Assembly: GCF_014109825.1 (NCBI RefSeq)
Contig: NZ_CP059576.1
Coordinates: 1,287,001-1,351,000, forward strand
Length of the DNA: 64,000 bases
DNA from: Legionella sp. PC997
GTDB taxonomy: Bacteria; Pseudomonadota; Gammaproteobacteria; Legionellales; Legionellaceae
Reading direction: 5' to 3'
Part shown: positions 36,777 through 46,264 of the stretch, in pieces
How positions within the stretch are numbered: position 1 is the first letter of the stretch
How the letters are laid out: each line of letters starts with the position of its first letter
Made by a program: the position numbers and the translations under genes
Notes under the pieces: model-generated
Seen by the model: the letters and a program-made list of their open reading frames with translations, nothing else
Databases searched by the model: none
Told to the model about the DNA's origin: nothing

Positions 36777-37383
36777 TAATTATCCTTAATTTGTAGATAC
36801 TTACTCATACTATAACGAGATTAATTTAATGATGTAAACTGTCGCTACAAATTAATTGTAATTTTCTTGCTTGGATATCCTTGGAAGTCTATAGAATGAT
36901 GTAATCTGGTTAATCGCATTTGAGGCCGGTTAGATGGTGCACTTTGTTCCTTTTCAAGGGCTTCTAGCAATTTCGGTAGCCGCTCGAGTGTTCTTCTCGT
37001 GCATAATCTTTTTCCAACTTGATATCGCTATAGTTAATCCCCGTTTTTTCGGCTATAACAGTAAATATACGGTTCAGATCTCCGTCGGGTTTTATGGGTT
37101 TTATCCCCTAAATTTATCTTTATTTGTTGCAGAAGCTCCTTAATTTAACCTCTAAAGAAGGAGAAAAACCACACTTAATTCTAGAAGAGAAAAAGGTTCT
37201 AATTACTTCATCCTTTCTTTGCTCCTCGTAGGTAACCCCACAAGTAGATATACGAAATCAGGGGATTAATCGTGTTTCAAAGAAAAAAGTTATCTTAATT
37301 GTTCCTTATCATTGCGTTAAATTCAAAGATAATGTACAAGACGAGTATTTTAAATACAAATAATGATTTTGAGGAAAAATGAT
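36777..37383. other. Intergenic stretch of about 600 bases
   Basis: A 69-codon frame at 36934-37143 lacks a ribosome-binding site and resembles no family, so I do not call it. No repeat or RNA recognised. Confidence 0.4.
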
Positions 37384-38136
37384 ATGTCTTTGTGGGAAGT
37401 TTATGCAGAAGAAGCCCGTGATTTTGATCAAATAGTGAGACAAGGAGTAAAAAAAGCAAAAAATATTTTGTCAATATATCCTCATGATTTTGAAGATGAA
37501 TTATTATATGTGGCTGTGCGATCCCTTCTAAGACAAAATGATATTGATGCCTATACAGAAGTTTCAGAATCTAAATGGAAAGAAATACTTAATGGAAAAA
37601 CTCTTTTTAATGTGATTCTCGCCTTTCATTTGTCGGTATTTGATGAGCAAATCTTTAGACAATCAAATTGGCTTAAAAAAAATGATGTTTTTACAGATGA
37701 AAATAATATCGAGTTACGGCGAAATCTTTTGAGTCAATTGTATGAAATCCGTATTAAAAAATTTGAAGGCCATACCATCGAGGAAGCAATTCGATTTAAG
37801 TTTGGACAAGTTACAGAGTTAAGTGATGTACTCATGAAAACAGATTTAGAATCTCTTAAAGATCACAGTACTCTAAACATTCTCGAAGTCATCTCCAGCA
37901 TACTAAAATACTTTTGTATGAGCATTTTTTTTTCGTTATACCATGATCCCGTCATTTCAAATAAATGCAGCATGGGAAATGCATGCAGCACTCTCTGGTC
38001 TGGAAAATCATTAAATACGGTTCATATGGAGCATTTAAAAGCTAAATCAGAACAATTAGAACATGTACGAAAAATAGTAAGTGACTCTTTAAATATTCAG
38101 CAAGAAGAACAGATTGCAGTAATTTCAATTACATAA
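37384..38136 (+). CDS. Hypothetical helical protein
   Basis: About 250 residues from the ATG at 37384 (GAGGA upstream); an ATG seven codons earlier is possible. The protein is mainly helical and acidic, with one hydrophobic stretch (YFCMSIFFSLYHDPVIS near residue 185) next to a Cys-containing loop. The C-terminus is Glu/Gln-rich (LNIQQEEQIAVISIT). No domain recognised. Its position among effector-like genes makes secretion possible but unproven. Confidence 0.55.
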   Translation: MSLWEVYAEEARDFDQIVRQGVKKAKNILSIYPHDFEDELLYVAVRSLLRQNDIDAYTEVSESKWKEILNGKTLFNVILAFHLSVFDEQIFRQSNWLKKNDVFTDENNIELRRNLLSQLYEIRIKKFEGHTIEEAIRFKFGQVTELSDVLMKTDLESLKDHSTLNILEVISSILKYFCMSIFFSLYHDPVISNKCSMGNACSTLWSGKSLNTVHMEHLKAKSEQLEHVRKIVSDSLNIQQEEQIAVISIT

Positions 38137-38216
38137 TTTATTTTTGCTAGATGATTTTATTGTGTGTAATGTTTGCGCTGGAATCCTGGTTGCAAGCATC
38201 CAGGCTATGCTTGCTA

Positions 38217-38744
38217 TTACATACAATTTGTTAGTAGTCGTTTTACTTTTGCTAAACCTAGGCTTCGCAAATTTGCTATATTGTTCTCTGGTATTGCTTC
38301 AGTGGGACCATAAAAGGCAATTGCTTGATCAAGCATCGTTTCTCTTAATAAATGCAGCATAGGGTAGGGGGAGCGGTTGGTATAATTACTTACGTCATCT
38401 TGAGTAGTTCCATAGAATTGGTATGCGGGGTGAAAAGTTGCTAACTGGTATACCCCCTGGTATCCAGATTGCATTATGGCTTCATTGGCAAGATCAACAA
38501 AGTCTAAATATTCAAGAAATTCACTTAAAAAATGCGGATACAGGAGTAAAGTCGTTCCCGTAGCAGGATTTGCGTTTAAAAGTTCAATTTCCATGAATAA
38601 ATCTTGAAGACCTTCTTCAAAATTTTTAGCTGAACTTACTTCTATCCTTACCCCATTTTTATCCATTTCATGTTTTGCAAAAGGACAGAAGTTGAGTCCG
38701 ATCACCATGGATTGAATCCATTTTATGGTCTGTGAAATATACAT
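38217..38744 (-). CDS. DUF1415 family protein
   Basis: 175 residues. The conserved features are WIQSMVIGLNFCPFAKHEMD at the N-terminus, LLLYPHFLSEFLEYLDFVDL and YQLATFHPAYQF (His, Pro conserved), then NRSPYPMLHLLRE. These define DUF1415, a cytosolic family with conserved Cys and His that suggest a catalytic or redox role. It stands alone and converges with the hypothetical gene ending at 38136. Confidence 0.92.
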   Translation of the reverse strand: MYISQTIKWIQSMVIGLNFCPFAKHEMDKNGVRIEVSSAKNFEEGLQDLFMEIELLNANPATGTTLLLYPHFLSEFLEYLDFVDLANEAIMQSGYQGVYQLATFHPAYQFYGTTQDDVSNYTNRSPYPMLHLLRETMLDQAIAFYGPTEAIPENNIANLRSLGLAKVKRLLTNCM

Positions 38745-39158
38745 TGACTAGCCTGTTATATGGGTTCTAAGTGACCTTTTATCTTGTTGAATTGAAAATG
38801 TAAAGCTTCTTGTTCTATCCGGAATACCTGATCTAATTACTGTATCATTTTTGAAAAGGGGAATAACCTTCAAGTAAACATGAATCAAATGTCATTAGTA
38901 AAGAGTTTTTATAGTTTTGCTGATTACATTTTTCAAGATCCTGGTTAGATATATAGATTCTTTGCGATGTGATCGCCCAAGCATATAAAGCCCACTTACT
39001 TTGGAGCAGCATCCATTTTTATTATACGTAGTCATTACAGATGGCATTTTATGTCTTAGACCCTTTTCGATAACTGCTGGAGCAATATTAGGGGTTCAGC
39101 ACCGATAATTAAAATATAGCCTATAATTTAAACATGTTGTATTAATTTGTATCTTGCC
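38745..39158. other. Intergenic stretch of about 400 bases
   Basis: It contains the promoters of the divergent DUF1415 and kinase genes. No RNA gene or repeat recognised. Confidence 0.4.
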
Positions 39159-40376
39159 ATGAAACTCAAAATTGATCCCACGTTGATTAACAATTCCTCC
39201 CAAGAAGCACAAGCATTAGGTAATTATCTGATTAAGAATGATTTAGCTTTTCTTGAGAAGAAAGGAGAACATAAGATAGGGCCTTCTCTCGAACTAGAAA
39301 TAACTCACAACTTGATTCTTGATCAAGAAAATACCAATTCTAACATTAAAAGGTACTATGTTATTAGTAAAGATTTTCTAGGAAAAGGTGCTTTCAGTAA
39401 GGCTAGGGGGGCTATGGGTTTTATTGATGTTGATATAGCCAGTGGTGAGGTTACCTATACGCCAAGTGAGGACAAGGCTATTAGAGTAAAAAACACCCAG
39501 TATGCCCAAAAGAAAATACTTGATACCGGTGCAGCTCCATATAATCACTCAGAAGCAGTTTCAGCTTATGAGCAAACGAAAAACTTTGACCATATAGGTA
39601 TGCAACCCCCTATTGAGGTAAAAAAATCCCACGCTCAACTCGGTTTATTCTCAAAAAGTTATGCGCTCATGAATAAGTTAAAGGGTAGAGATCTAGATGT
39701 AGAAATTGTCGATTTTATTAGTAATGCTGATCCTGATACTGCAGCAATGGTTAAAAGTGTCTTGCTTCCTATATTGGAAGCATATAAAACACAAATTTCC
39801 GATAAAAATTTTGTTCACAGGGATATTAAACTAGAGAATATACGCGCTTATTTATCCGGGAAGGGGTCTACGATTAATTTTTTAGATGTAGATAGTGCTT
39901 TAAAAGTTGGTGAAAAGGATACGGTTTATGGCAGCCCAGCCTTTTTGCCCCCCGAGCTATTTCAAATAAGCTCTACAAATACTATACCAGTAACTCCAGC
40001 AAGAGACATCTTTCAACTTGGGGTGTTGTTAATAGCGTGTTTAAATCCAAATTTAGATCCTAGCTCTTACTTTCCAGATCAGCTAAATGCACAGAGTGGT
40101 CAGGAGGTTGTTGACTTCGCTCTTGAACAAATACACGAGAATGGATGTTACGATCCAGACAAGATGGGATTTGACTTATTTGAGTACATCCAAGACTCTC
40201 AAATCATTCCTTCATCAGAAGAAACTGATCTACGGAATGAGATAAAAGAAATTTTGAAGGAAATGACCAAAGAGGATCCGACTAAGCGTCCTGACATTGC
40301 TACTGTTATTTCTAAACTTAATGATATATTAATTAGGTTAGAACCACAGCAACAGCAACTAGGTATCGTACCATAG
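39159..40376 (+). CDS. Eukaryotic-type Ser/Thr protein kinase, candidate effector
   Basis: About 405 residues from ATG 39159; an earlier TTG adds four. Kinase motifs: a glycine-rich loop (FLGKGAFSKARG, near residue 75), an invariant Lys candidate at KAIRVKN, the catalytic loop NFVHRDIKLENIRAY near 220, a DVD in FLDVDSALK in place of DFG, and GSPAFLPPELF as the activation/APE segment. It lacks a receptor part or membrane helix. It resembles Legionella LegK-type effectors. A conserved arginine precedes the catalytic Asp. Activity is likely but the DVD change is notable. Confidence 0.82.
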   Translation: MKLKIDPTLINNSSQEAQALGNYLIKNDLAFLEKKGEHKIGPSLELEITHNLILDQENTNSNIKRYYVISKDFLGKGAFSKARGAMGFIDVDIASGEVTYTPSEDKAIRVKNTQYAQKKILDTGAAPYNHSEAVSAYEQTKNFDHIGMQPPIEVKKSHAQLGLFSKSYALMNKLKGRDLDVEIVDFISNADPDTAAMVKSVLLPILEAYKTQISDKNFVHRDIKLENIRAYLSGKGSTINFLDVDSALKVGEKDTVYGSPAFLPPELFQISSTNTIPVTPARDIFQLGVLLIACLNPNLDPSSYFPDQLNAQSGQEVVDFALEQIHENGCYDPDKMGFDLFEYIQDSQIIPSSEETDLRNEIKEILKEMTKEDPTKRPDIATVISKLNDILIRLEPQQQQLGIVP

Positions 40377-40516
40377 AACGCACGGTACAAATATTTATCC
40401 CACCCCATTCTGCTTTCAACGAGCCAAGAGGGATATCCGTGCGGTATTTGCTTTATATTTTTGCGTCACTTCTTAAATGGCAGGTGACTTAGAACCTATG
40501 AGGCGAGGCTTAGTCA

Positions 40517-41485
40517 TTATCTTCTGCTCAAAAAGCTTCTTAAACAACCCGCTATGGAGCCAGGATGTTCTTCTTGGACGGTCTTTGACTGGTTTGCAGT
40601 TGCCTTATATATTCGTTTGTAACTTAAAGCAGCAAAAATACCCAAGAGATTGTTGGCGATGTTGAAAGCTTTTATTAAATCGCTTTCTTTATAGCTTCCC
40701 AACCAGGAAGATACGCAAATATGCTGTAGTACTTGGTATTGAGTGTCGCCCGGCTTCATATTGTGAAAATAAGTTAGATTCCATAAGCAAGTATTAAGCG
40801 AGAAAAATGGATGACCAATAACTGTTTCTCCCCAATCTATAATACTTATCTCTCCTGTGTTTTGTGAACGTAGCATATTATTATCCTGAAAATCGCAATG
40901 ATTGATGGTTTCAGGGATTTTATACTCTGCCAGTTGTTCACATTGTTCTACACAGAACCCATAAGCCTGATTAAGGGCAGTGATTTCTCTGGCAGTTAGG
41001 CCATCAGCAATTAACAGCTCCGTTTCTGTTACAAGCTTGCTATAAAGCAACGGAAATTGATCAAGCTGCCAATTGGGAATACCCAAAGCAACCAACTGAG
41101 GTATATCATTTTCTAGTTTTCTTTGAATCGATACATAATTTCTAATCCCTTGCCTTAATAAGTCAGTATCAACATTGTCCTTTAAAAACAGAGCGCGTAA
41201 AGTGACATCGCCACAAGCTGGTGTCAAAAAGCAATGGTATCGATCATTTTTTGCAATGACTGTTGGGATATGCTGACACTCTTGAGCTTGAAGCAAAGAG
41301 ATGGTGTCGGGTTCAAGATAAAGTTCGGGCGGCGTTTGCTTAAGATAGAAGACGCCTTTTGAGGTGTTTATTTTTTTCACGATGGAATGGGCTGGCTCAA
41401 CTATTTTTTGTATCGCAACCAGTTTGTAATCATGAGCTTCCAGATAATTAACAGCCCATTGGGTAGCTGCATCATTATTTTTCAT
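40517..41485 (-). CDS. Aminoglycoside/choline phosphotransferase-like kinase
   Basis: About 322 residues from the ATG at 41485; the frame is open 15 codons further into the upstream gene. The APH/choline kinase fold shows the Brenner motif INHCDFQDNNM near residue 200 and ISIIDWGETVIGHPFF near 225, with GVFYLKQTPP as the lysine strand. It would phosphorylate a hydroxyl of a small molecule. Its ATG overlaps the MazG stop (ATGA), so it is the last gene of the double-GNAT, cyclase, MazG, APH operon. Substrate unknown. Confidence 0.82.
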   Translation of the reverse strand: MKNNDAATQWAVNYLEAHDYKLVAIQKIVEPAHSIVKKINTSKGVFYLKQTPPELYLEPDTISLLQAQECQHIPTVIAKNDRYHCFLTPACGDVTLRALFLKDNVDTDLLRQGIRNYVSIQRKLENDIPQLVALGIPNWQLDQFPLLYSKLVTETELLIADGLTAREITALNQAYGFCVEQCEQLAEYKIPETINHCDFQDNNMLRSQNTGEISIIDWGETVIGHPFFSLNTCLWNLTYFHNMKPGDTQYQVLQHICVSSWLGSYKESDLIKAFNIANNLLGIFAALSYKRIYKATANQSKTVQEEHPGSIAGCLRSFLSRR

Positions 41486-42078
41486 GCTTCTTCCAGATAG
41501 CGTGCAACTTGGGCACCACATGTACCACATTCGCCTTCAAGCCTAATTGTCCTACCATCTTCCATGACAACCGGGGATTTAATTCTGCATATGCTCCTGC
41601 ATTGATTACACCAGACATTATTTAATATTATCTCTTTCTGCTTTACTTTTTCCCATAGGTGTAGCGCTTTTGGAGTGCCACGAATACCTGCAGTTTCTGG
41701 AATCGTGGTTCTTTGTTTTGCTAAATCCCAGTAGTGCATTAGCTCCATAACCGATTTGCCTTGGAGATTTTCCAAGCCGTGTTCTTTGGCAATATCCTTC
41801 ATCGCATTTAAACGTTGTTCAAATTTATTCAGGCTGTTTCGCAAAGTGAGCTCGGTATCAAACTTACAATAAGTGCATAAAGAAAATACTGCGTGCAGTA
41901 AATCGCCGATTTCATCCTGCAAAGCAGCTCTTTTGTCTTTTGCCTCCAGATGTTCTTCAATCTCCAGGCACTCGCTTCGAATTTGCGCCATAATTTGGGC
42001 TTTGGTTTCCCATTGCAGGCCAAAAAGAGCGGCTTCTTTTTCTAAATGTTCCAGGTCATCAAAAATGCTTTTATTCAT
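41482..42078 (-). CDS. MazG-like nucleotide pyrophosphohydrolase with C-terminal zinc ribbon
   Basis: 198 residues. The N-terminal 110 residues match all-alpha NTP pyrophosphohydrolases: IRSECLEIEEHLE and ALQDEIGDLLHAVF give the E-x-x-E-E and E-x-x-D metal-binding pattern. The C-terminal 50 residues hold two Cys pairs (WCNQCRSICR and GECGTCGAQ), a probable zinc ribbon that is unusual in this family. It follows the cyclase-like gene by 62 bases and overlaps the kinase gene. It likely hydrolyses a modified nucleotide or the product of the operon. Confidence 0.82.
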   Translation of the reverse strand: MNKSIFDDLEHLEKEAALFGLQWETKAQIMAQIRSECLEIEEHLEAKDKRAALQDEIGDLLHAVFSLCTYCKFDTELTLRNSLNKFEQRLNAMKDIAKEHGLENLQGKSVMELMHYWDLAKQRTTIPETAGIRGTPKALHLWEKVKQKEIILNNVWCNQCRSICRIKSPVVMEDGRTIRLEGECGTCGAQVARYLEEA

Positions 42079-42140
42079 TCTATTTATTCAACTCAAAGTC
42101 CAATGCAAAATCAATTTATTTTGATAATATCGATCATCAT

Positions 42141-42824
42141 TCATGGCAATAGTCCAATTAAACGCGTAGGTGCCTCAGTTGCTTGCCTTATTTTCAATGG
42201 GAAAGCCATAACAAAACTTCCTTTAGAGGGTAATTGTTCACTATTGGCAATATTTTCCACGATGTATCGTCCTGAACTTAACAAAATGCGATGTACTGGA
42301 TAACCATCATCGGGCCTGTCAGGCGATAATGTGTCTATACCTAAACCCACAATGTCTCGTGACGCCAGCAAGAGGGCAGTTTCAGACGAGACACTGGGAA
42401 AATTATACTGGTTACGATATTGGATGGGATTATCCCAGAAACGTGCCCAGCCGGTTTTTATGATCACAAACGAACCCGGTTGAATTAGGCCATGTTTTTT
42501 TTCAAAATCAGCGATATCTTGTGGAGTGACACTATATAGTTCATGCGATTTTTGGGAGACATCAATGAGAATACAAGGAGCAACTAATCGATCCAGTGGA
42601 ATTTGGTCTATAGACAATCCATCAGGACAGCAATGCGAGGGCGCATCCATATGCGTTCCTATCCCTGCCGGCAGAGTAAGATGTTGCACGCGAAATGAAG
42701 TTTCGCTGGTACAGTCAGCGTAATCCAATACTATTGTTGACGAGAAACCACAGTTTTCCTCCCAAGAAGGGCTGGTTTCATCCAAAGTATGGGTTAATTC
42801 GATGAGTTGATAGGGAAATTTCAT
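42141..42824 (-). CDS. Cyclase family / kynurenine formamidase-like hydrolase
   Basis: 227 residues. The metal-binding signature HTLDETSPSWEEN and GIGTHMDAPSHCC is typical of the cyclase/KynB family (H-x-G/D-T-H-x-D/E). It also has FVIIKTGWARFW and GLGIDTLSPDRPDD, which are conserved in the fold. Such enzymes open N-formyl or lactam groups, for example N-formylkynurenine. It starts four bases after the double-GNAT gene ends. No kynurenine pathway gene is nearby, so the substrate is unknown. Confidence 0.85.
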   Translation of the reverse strand: MKFPYQLIELTHTLDETSPSWEENCGFSSTIVLDYADCTSETSFRVQHLTLPAGIGTHMDAPSHCCPDGLSIDQIPLDRLVAPCILIDVSQKSHELYSVTPQDIADFEKKHGLIQPGSFVIIKTGWARFWDNPIQYRNQYNFPSVSSETALLLASRDIVGLGIDTLSPDRPDDGYPVHRILLSSGRYIVENIANSEQLPSKGSFVMAFPLKIRQATEAPTRLIGLLP

Positions 42825-42828
42825 TGTG

Positions 42829-43824
42829 TTATTTCACTTTTTTAGTAAACCATAATATCAAATCATCATCTAAAGAAACCATTTTTCCTGGAACAAGTGG
42901 TTTATAGTTATAGGTGACTCCCAGTCCATCAGGAATATAGCCCCGTTTGATGTAAAGTCGTTGCGCCTGGCCATATCCACCATCTTGCCCGCTATATAAG
43001 CCTACACCAATACCTACGTATGAGTGCTGACTTGCTGCTTTTTCTTCAGCGACTGTTAGTAAAGTACTTCCTATTCCAAATCTGCGAAAAGAAGGCAATA
43101 CATTTAGGTCCATAATCTCTGGGATTTGTTTATGAGCGAATGGTTCATAGAGCGATGTCCATTTAAGCGTAACATAGCCTGCAATTTGGTCTTGAAAATA
43201 AGCCAACCATACGACTCGCTCAGCCTGTTGTTGTTCTTGATAATACGTTTCAAATAATGATGTAGGTTTTGGCCAATTTACTTTTTGAAAAGCATCGACC
43301 AGCAAGGGGATATCAGTCAACGCCAAGGGTTTAATAACAATAGCTTGTTGGTTTATTGTTGAAGGCACAAGCTGCTTCATCATATATACCATATTCCATT
43401 CATATCCAGCGGGTTTTAAACCAAAAAGAGCTTTAAATCCCACCGATTGATAGAAACGATACGTTTTAAGATAATTCGCTTCTGATTCAGAGGGACTCAG
43501 TGTTTCAACGGTTATGGTTTTAGCTCCTTGCGTTACAGCATAATGACAAGCTCCATCTATTAATTGCTTTCCAACACCTTGACGGTGAAAATCCCGTCTT
43601 ACAGCCATCCAATAAATATTGGCATTATTAGGGTAAGGAAAATCAATTGAAATGAGAGCAATGTAGTTATCATCCCTTTTAGCGGCGAAATTTATATGTT
43701 GGGTAACCCCAATTGCGTAATGCTCATTTGCTTCTGGTAATCCAAAGTATTCAGGCAACTCCATTGTTATGGTTTGACACAAGGCTTTAGCGAGTTCACC
43801 CGATATTTTTTCAATTTGAATCAT
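42829..43824 (-). CDS. Tandem GNAT acetyltransferase (two domains)
   Basis: 331 residues made of two GNAT domains. Domain 1 (about 1-150) has MAVRRDFHRQGVGKQLIDGA and YRFYQSVGFKALF. Domain 2 (about 160-330) has NVLPSFRRFGIGSTLLTVAE and AQRLYIKRGYIPDG. Both carry the Q/R-x-x-G-x-G/A loop that binds acetyl-CoA. It heads a four-gene operon with cyclase, MazG-zinc ribbon and APH-like genes. The combination of acetyl, phosphate and hydrolase activities suggests processing or detoxification of a small molecule. Confidence 0.85.
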   Translation of the reverse strand: MIQIEKISGELAKALCQTITMELPEYFGLPEANEHYAIGVTQHINFAAKRDDNYIALISIDFPYPNNANIYWMAVRRDFHRQGVGKQLIDGACHYAVTQGAKTITVETLSPSESEANYLKTYRFYQSVGFKALFGLKPAGYEWNMVYMMKQLVPSTINQQAIVIKPLALTDIPLLVDAFQKVNWPKPTSLFETYYQEQQQAERVVWLAYFQDQIAGYVTLKWTSLYEPFAHKQIPEIMDLNVLPSFRRFGIGSTLLTVAEEKAASQHSYVGIGVGLYSGQDGGYGQAQRLYIKRGYIPDGLGVTYNYKPLVPGKMVSLDDDLILWFTKKVK

Positions 43825-43947
43825 AATATTTTCCCTGTCGCAGTATTTGCGTATCAGATGACTGAAGCTTTTATATTTTTGTACTCATGCATTACATAAG
43901 ATTGATGCGCTGAGAAACATTTAGTTTATCGATTTAATGTGTAGTGC

Positions 43948-45948
43948 TTAAGATTTTCTTCCGGGTGAATACTCATCAGAGAAAATGATGGTTCTATTTT
44001 TACCTTGTTTTTTAGCAACGTACAGTGCTTTGTCGGCCGCTTCGATTAATTCATGCATTGAAGAACCATGCTGAGGATAACTAGAAACCCCCAGAGAAAT
44101 GGTGATACTAAAGACATTGCTTTTAAGTGTAATTGACATTTTACTGACCTCGTCGCGAATGGTTTCTGCAATTTGTTGTGCATTATCTAGAGTACAGTAA
44201 GGTAAAACTAATAAAAACTCTTCTCCACCATAACGACAAGCCAAATCACCCTCACGAGTTAATGATGCAAGCAGCTTTCCTAACAAAGCCAATGCTTGAT
44301 CCCCTGTATCATGGCCAAAGTTGTCATTAACGCATTTGAAATTATCTACATCAACCATAATGAATGCAATCTTTGTTTGGTTTTGTTTTGCCTGACTTAT
44401 TTGCTTCACCACATATTCATCCAGGAAACGGCGATTCAATAAACCTGTGAGGGGATCGCGAATTGCTTGGGAACGCAACAATTCTTTTAGACGTATATTT
44501 GCAATAGCTAATGAAACAGTTTCGCTAACCACATGAATTAAAGCGCTTTGTTTTTCAGTAGAGGAACAACTTGAATTTGTATCAATGAACAACAAACCCA
44601 ATATTTCAAATTGAGCCATTAAAGGAATACATAAAGATGCGTGTTCTGTCTGGTGCATTTCTTTAATGTGCTGACAAATAACAGTTGGTTGCGAATTACT
44701 CACTTGATGAATGCATCCTCTCCTTAATGCCCAGCATTCATCAGGAGAAAAAGTTATGGCGTAGTCATTGCTCTTATTACCCCAGGTAATTTTCTTTTCA
44801 AGGTAATTGCGTGAATTATGCATGAGATATAAGACACCATCAGAAAAATCAAGAATTTCATTGGCAAATGAAGTAAAAGATTCAAGTATTTCGTCAATGT
44901 TTTTACAAGCCAGCAATGTTTCACTTAATTGAGTAATCAAAAACATTTTTTGATTAATCGACTCCAATTCTAATTTTTCTTTTTCAACAATCTCATACGC
45001 TTCTCGAAGTGATTTTTCTTTTTGCTGTAATAATTTTTTTTGTTCCGTTTGACGAGTGACATCGCGAATAATGGCTATGGCAGCTAATCCTTTAGCGGTA
45101 TCTAAGGGGCTCAGACTAATTTCAAGAGGAAATATTTCTCCATTTTTTCGCTTACCACTAAGCTCCATTCCAAGACCCATGGGGCGCACGCGAGGTGATT
45201 TAAAATAGCTATCACGATGTTGTGGATGAGCTTTAGCGAAGTGTTCTGGCATTAAGATTTCAACGGATTGTCCTAATAGCTCTTCTTTGGAATAGCCGAA
45301 CATTTCTTCGACTTGATTATTGCTAAATTCAATAAGACCATCTTGGTTGGTTAATATCATCGCATCAGGAATCGCTGATAAAAAAGCGGCATTGTATCGT
45401 TCACTGCCTTGCAATTTTTTATTAAGCTCCTGGATATCTTTGGCTCTTTTCAAGATTTCGGTCCCCGCTTTGCCTTTGCTGCTTTGCAAAGTTTCGATGA
45501 TTTTCAGCTGGGAATCATGTGATTGCTGAAGATGAATAAATTCAGTGACATCTTCTACTCGATGGATAATGTATTTGACTTGGCCATTTTCTAGCACCGG
45601 ACAATTAAGTGGACTCCAATAGCGTACCTCAAAATCACCTCCAAAAGAGGCGGGGCGGCGAATGTCGTATTTTTGAATGGCCATCGCGTCACAAGCCTTA
45701 TCTTTTAAAACACGATTCAATGAGTGGCGTAAATTATTCACACCTGATGCGGATTGGTCGTTGGGATTATCTGGAAACACATCGAAAAGATGTCGACCTA
45801 AGATGTCTTCTCTTTGTACCATAGTCGCTTTAAGATAGGCATTACTAGCCCCCACAATGGTTAGTTGTGGTGATAGAATAAGGTACAAATCGGGTGCTGC
45901 TTCTAAAATGGCTTTGGCATCTTCCATAAAATTTTGAGAAATTTCCAT
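43948..45948 (-). CDS. Diguanylate cyclase with PAS-PAS-GAF sensor
   Basis: 666 residues. PAS 1 spans about 10-130 (LEAAPDLYLILSPQLTIVGA), PAS 2 about 180-300 (IPDAMILTNQDGLIEFSNN and HRDSYF), a coiled linker about 305-345, GAF about 345-495, and GGDEF about 510-660 with YGGEEF near 573. DPLTGLLNRRFLDEY opens the cyclase domain. An intact GGEEF site predicts cyclic-di-GMP synthesis. No transmembrane helix, so it is cytosolic and senses a soluble cue. It stands alone. Confidence 0.93.
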   Translation of the reverse strand: MEISQNFMEDAKAILEAAPDLYLILSPQLTIVGASNAYLKATMVQREDILGRHLFDVFPDNPNDQSASGVNNLRHSLNRVLKDKACDAMAIQKYDIRRPASFGGDFEVRYWSPLNCPVLENGQVKYIIHRVEDVTEFIHLQQSHDSQLKIIETLQSSKGKAGTEILKRAKDIQELNKKLQGSERYNAAFLSAIPDAMILTNQDGLIEFSNNQVEEMFGYSKEELLGQSVEILMPEHFAKAHPQHRDSYFKSPRVRPMGLGMELSGKRKNGEIFPLEISLSPLDTAKGLAAIAIIRDVTRQTEQKKLLQQKEKSLREAYEIVEKEKLELESINQKMFLITQLSETLLACKNIDEILESFTSFANEILDFSDGVLYLMHNSRNYLEKKITWGNKSNDYAITFSPDECWALRRGCIHQVSNSQPTVICQHIKEMHQTEHASLCIPLMAQFEILGLLFIDTNSSCSSTEKQSALIHVVSETVSLAIANIRLKELLRSQAIRDPLTGLLNRRFLDEYVVKQISQAKQNQTKIAFIMVDVDNFKCVNDNFGHDTGDQALALLGKLLASLTREGDLACRYGGEEFLLVLPYCTLDNAQQIAETIRDEVSKMSITLKSNVFSITISLGVSSYPQHGSSMHELIEAADKALYVAKKQGKNRTIIFSDEYSPGRKS

Positions 45949-46236
45949 TTCGTGCTTATCCCTTAATCTTTAGAATTACTTAATCTCTTCTCGCACCCAC
46001 GGTGCAAATCTGATGAAGGTACTTAATCTTAATATCCGTCCCGGTTTATTGGGCATCATTATTCTATGGGTCAGTTTTTAAATGGGGTCACTTGTTGATG
46101 ATTGATATCCTTTATGATTTTTCCGTGTATCACGGGAAATTTTCTGAGCCCATCACACATATCATAGCCCCATATTATTACCTAATTGTCGAGCAATTTC
46201 ATCTGCGCCACAATATTTTGCTTATGTAGGGTCAAA

Positions 46237-46257
46237 CTGCGAGTCTGACCCCCTATA
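46237..46257. repeat. Short inverted repeat of the GGGTCA/TCTGACCC type
   Basis: AGGGTCA, a short loop and TCTGACCCC form an imperfect hairpin. Related words lie at 46070 (GGGTCAG), 46093 (GGGGTCA) and 5829 (GGGGTCTGACC). Such GGGGTCAGAC words often flank REP-associated transposase genes; none is present here. Weak evidence. Confidence 0.3.
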
Positions 46258-46264
46258 CATATAT

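Noticed and set aside
36934..37143. 69-codon open frame on the plus strand
   Set aside because: No ribosome-binding site, no family resemblance; probably chance.
38144..38362. 72-codon plus-strand frame
   Set aside because: It is antisense to the well-conserved DUF1415 gene.
40379..40445. CGCACGG ... CCGTGCG inverted repeat after the kinase gene as a terminator
   Set aside because: The 7-bp arms are separated by more than 50 bases with no U-run; too weak to call.
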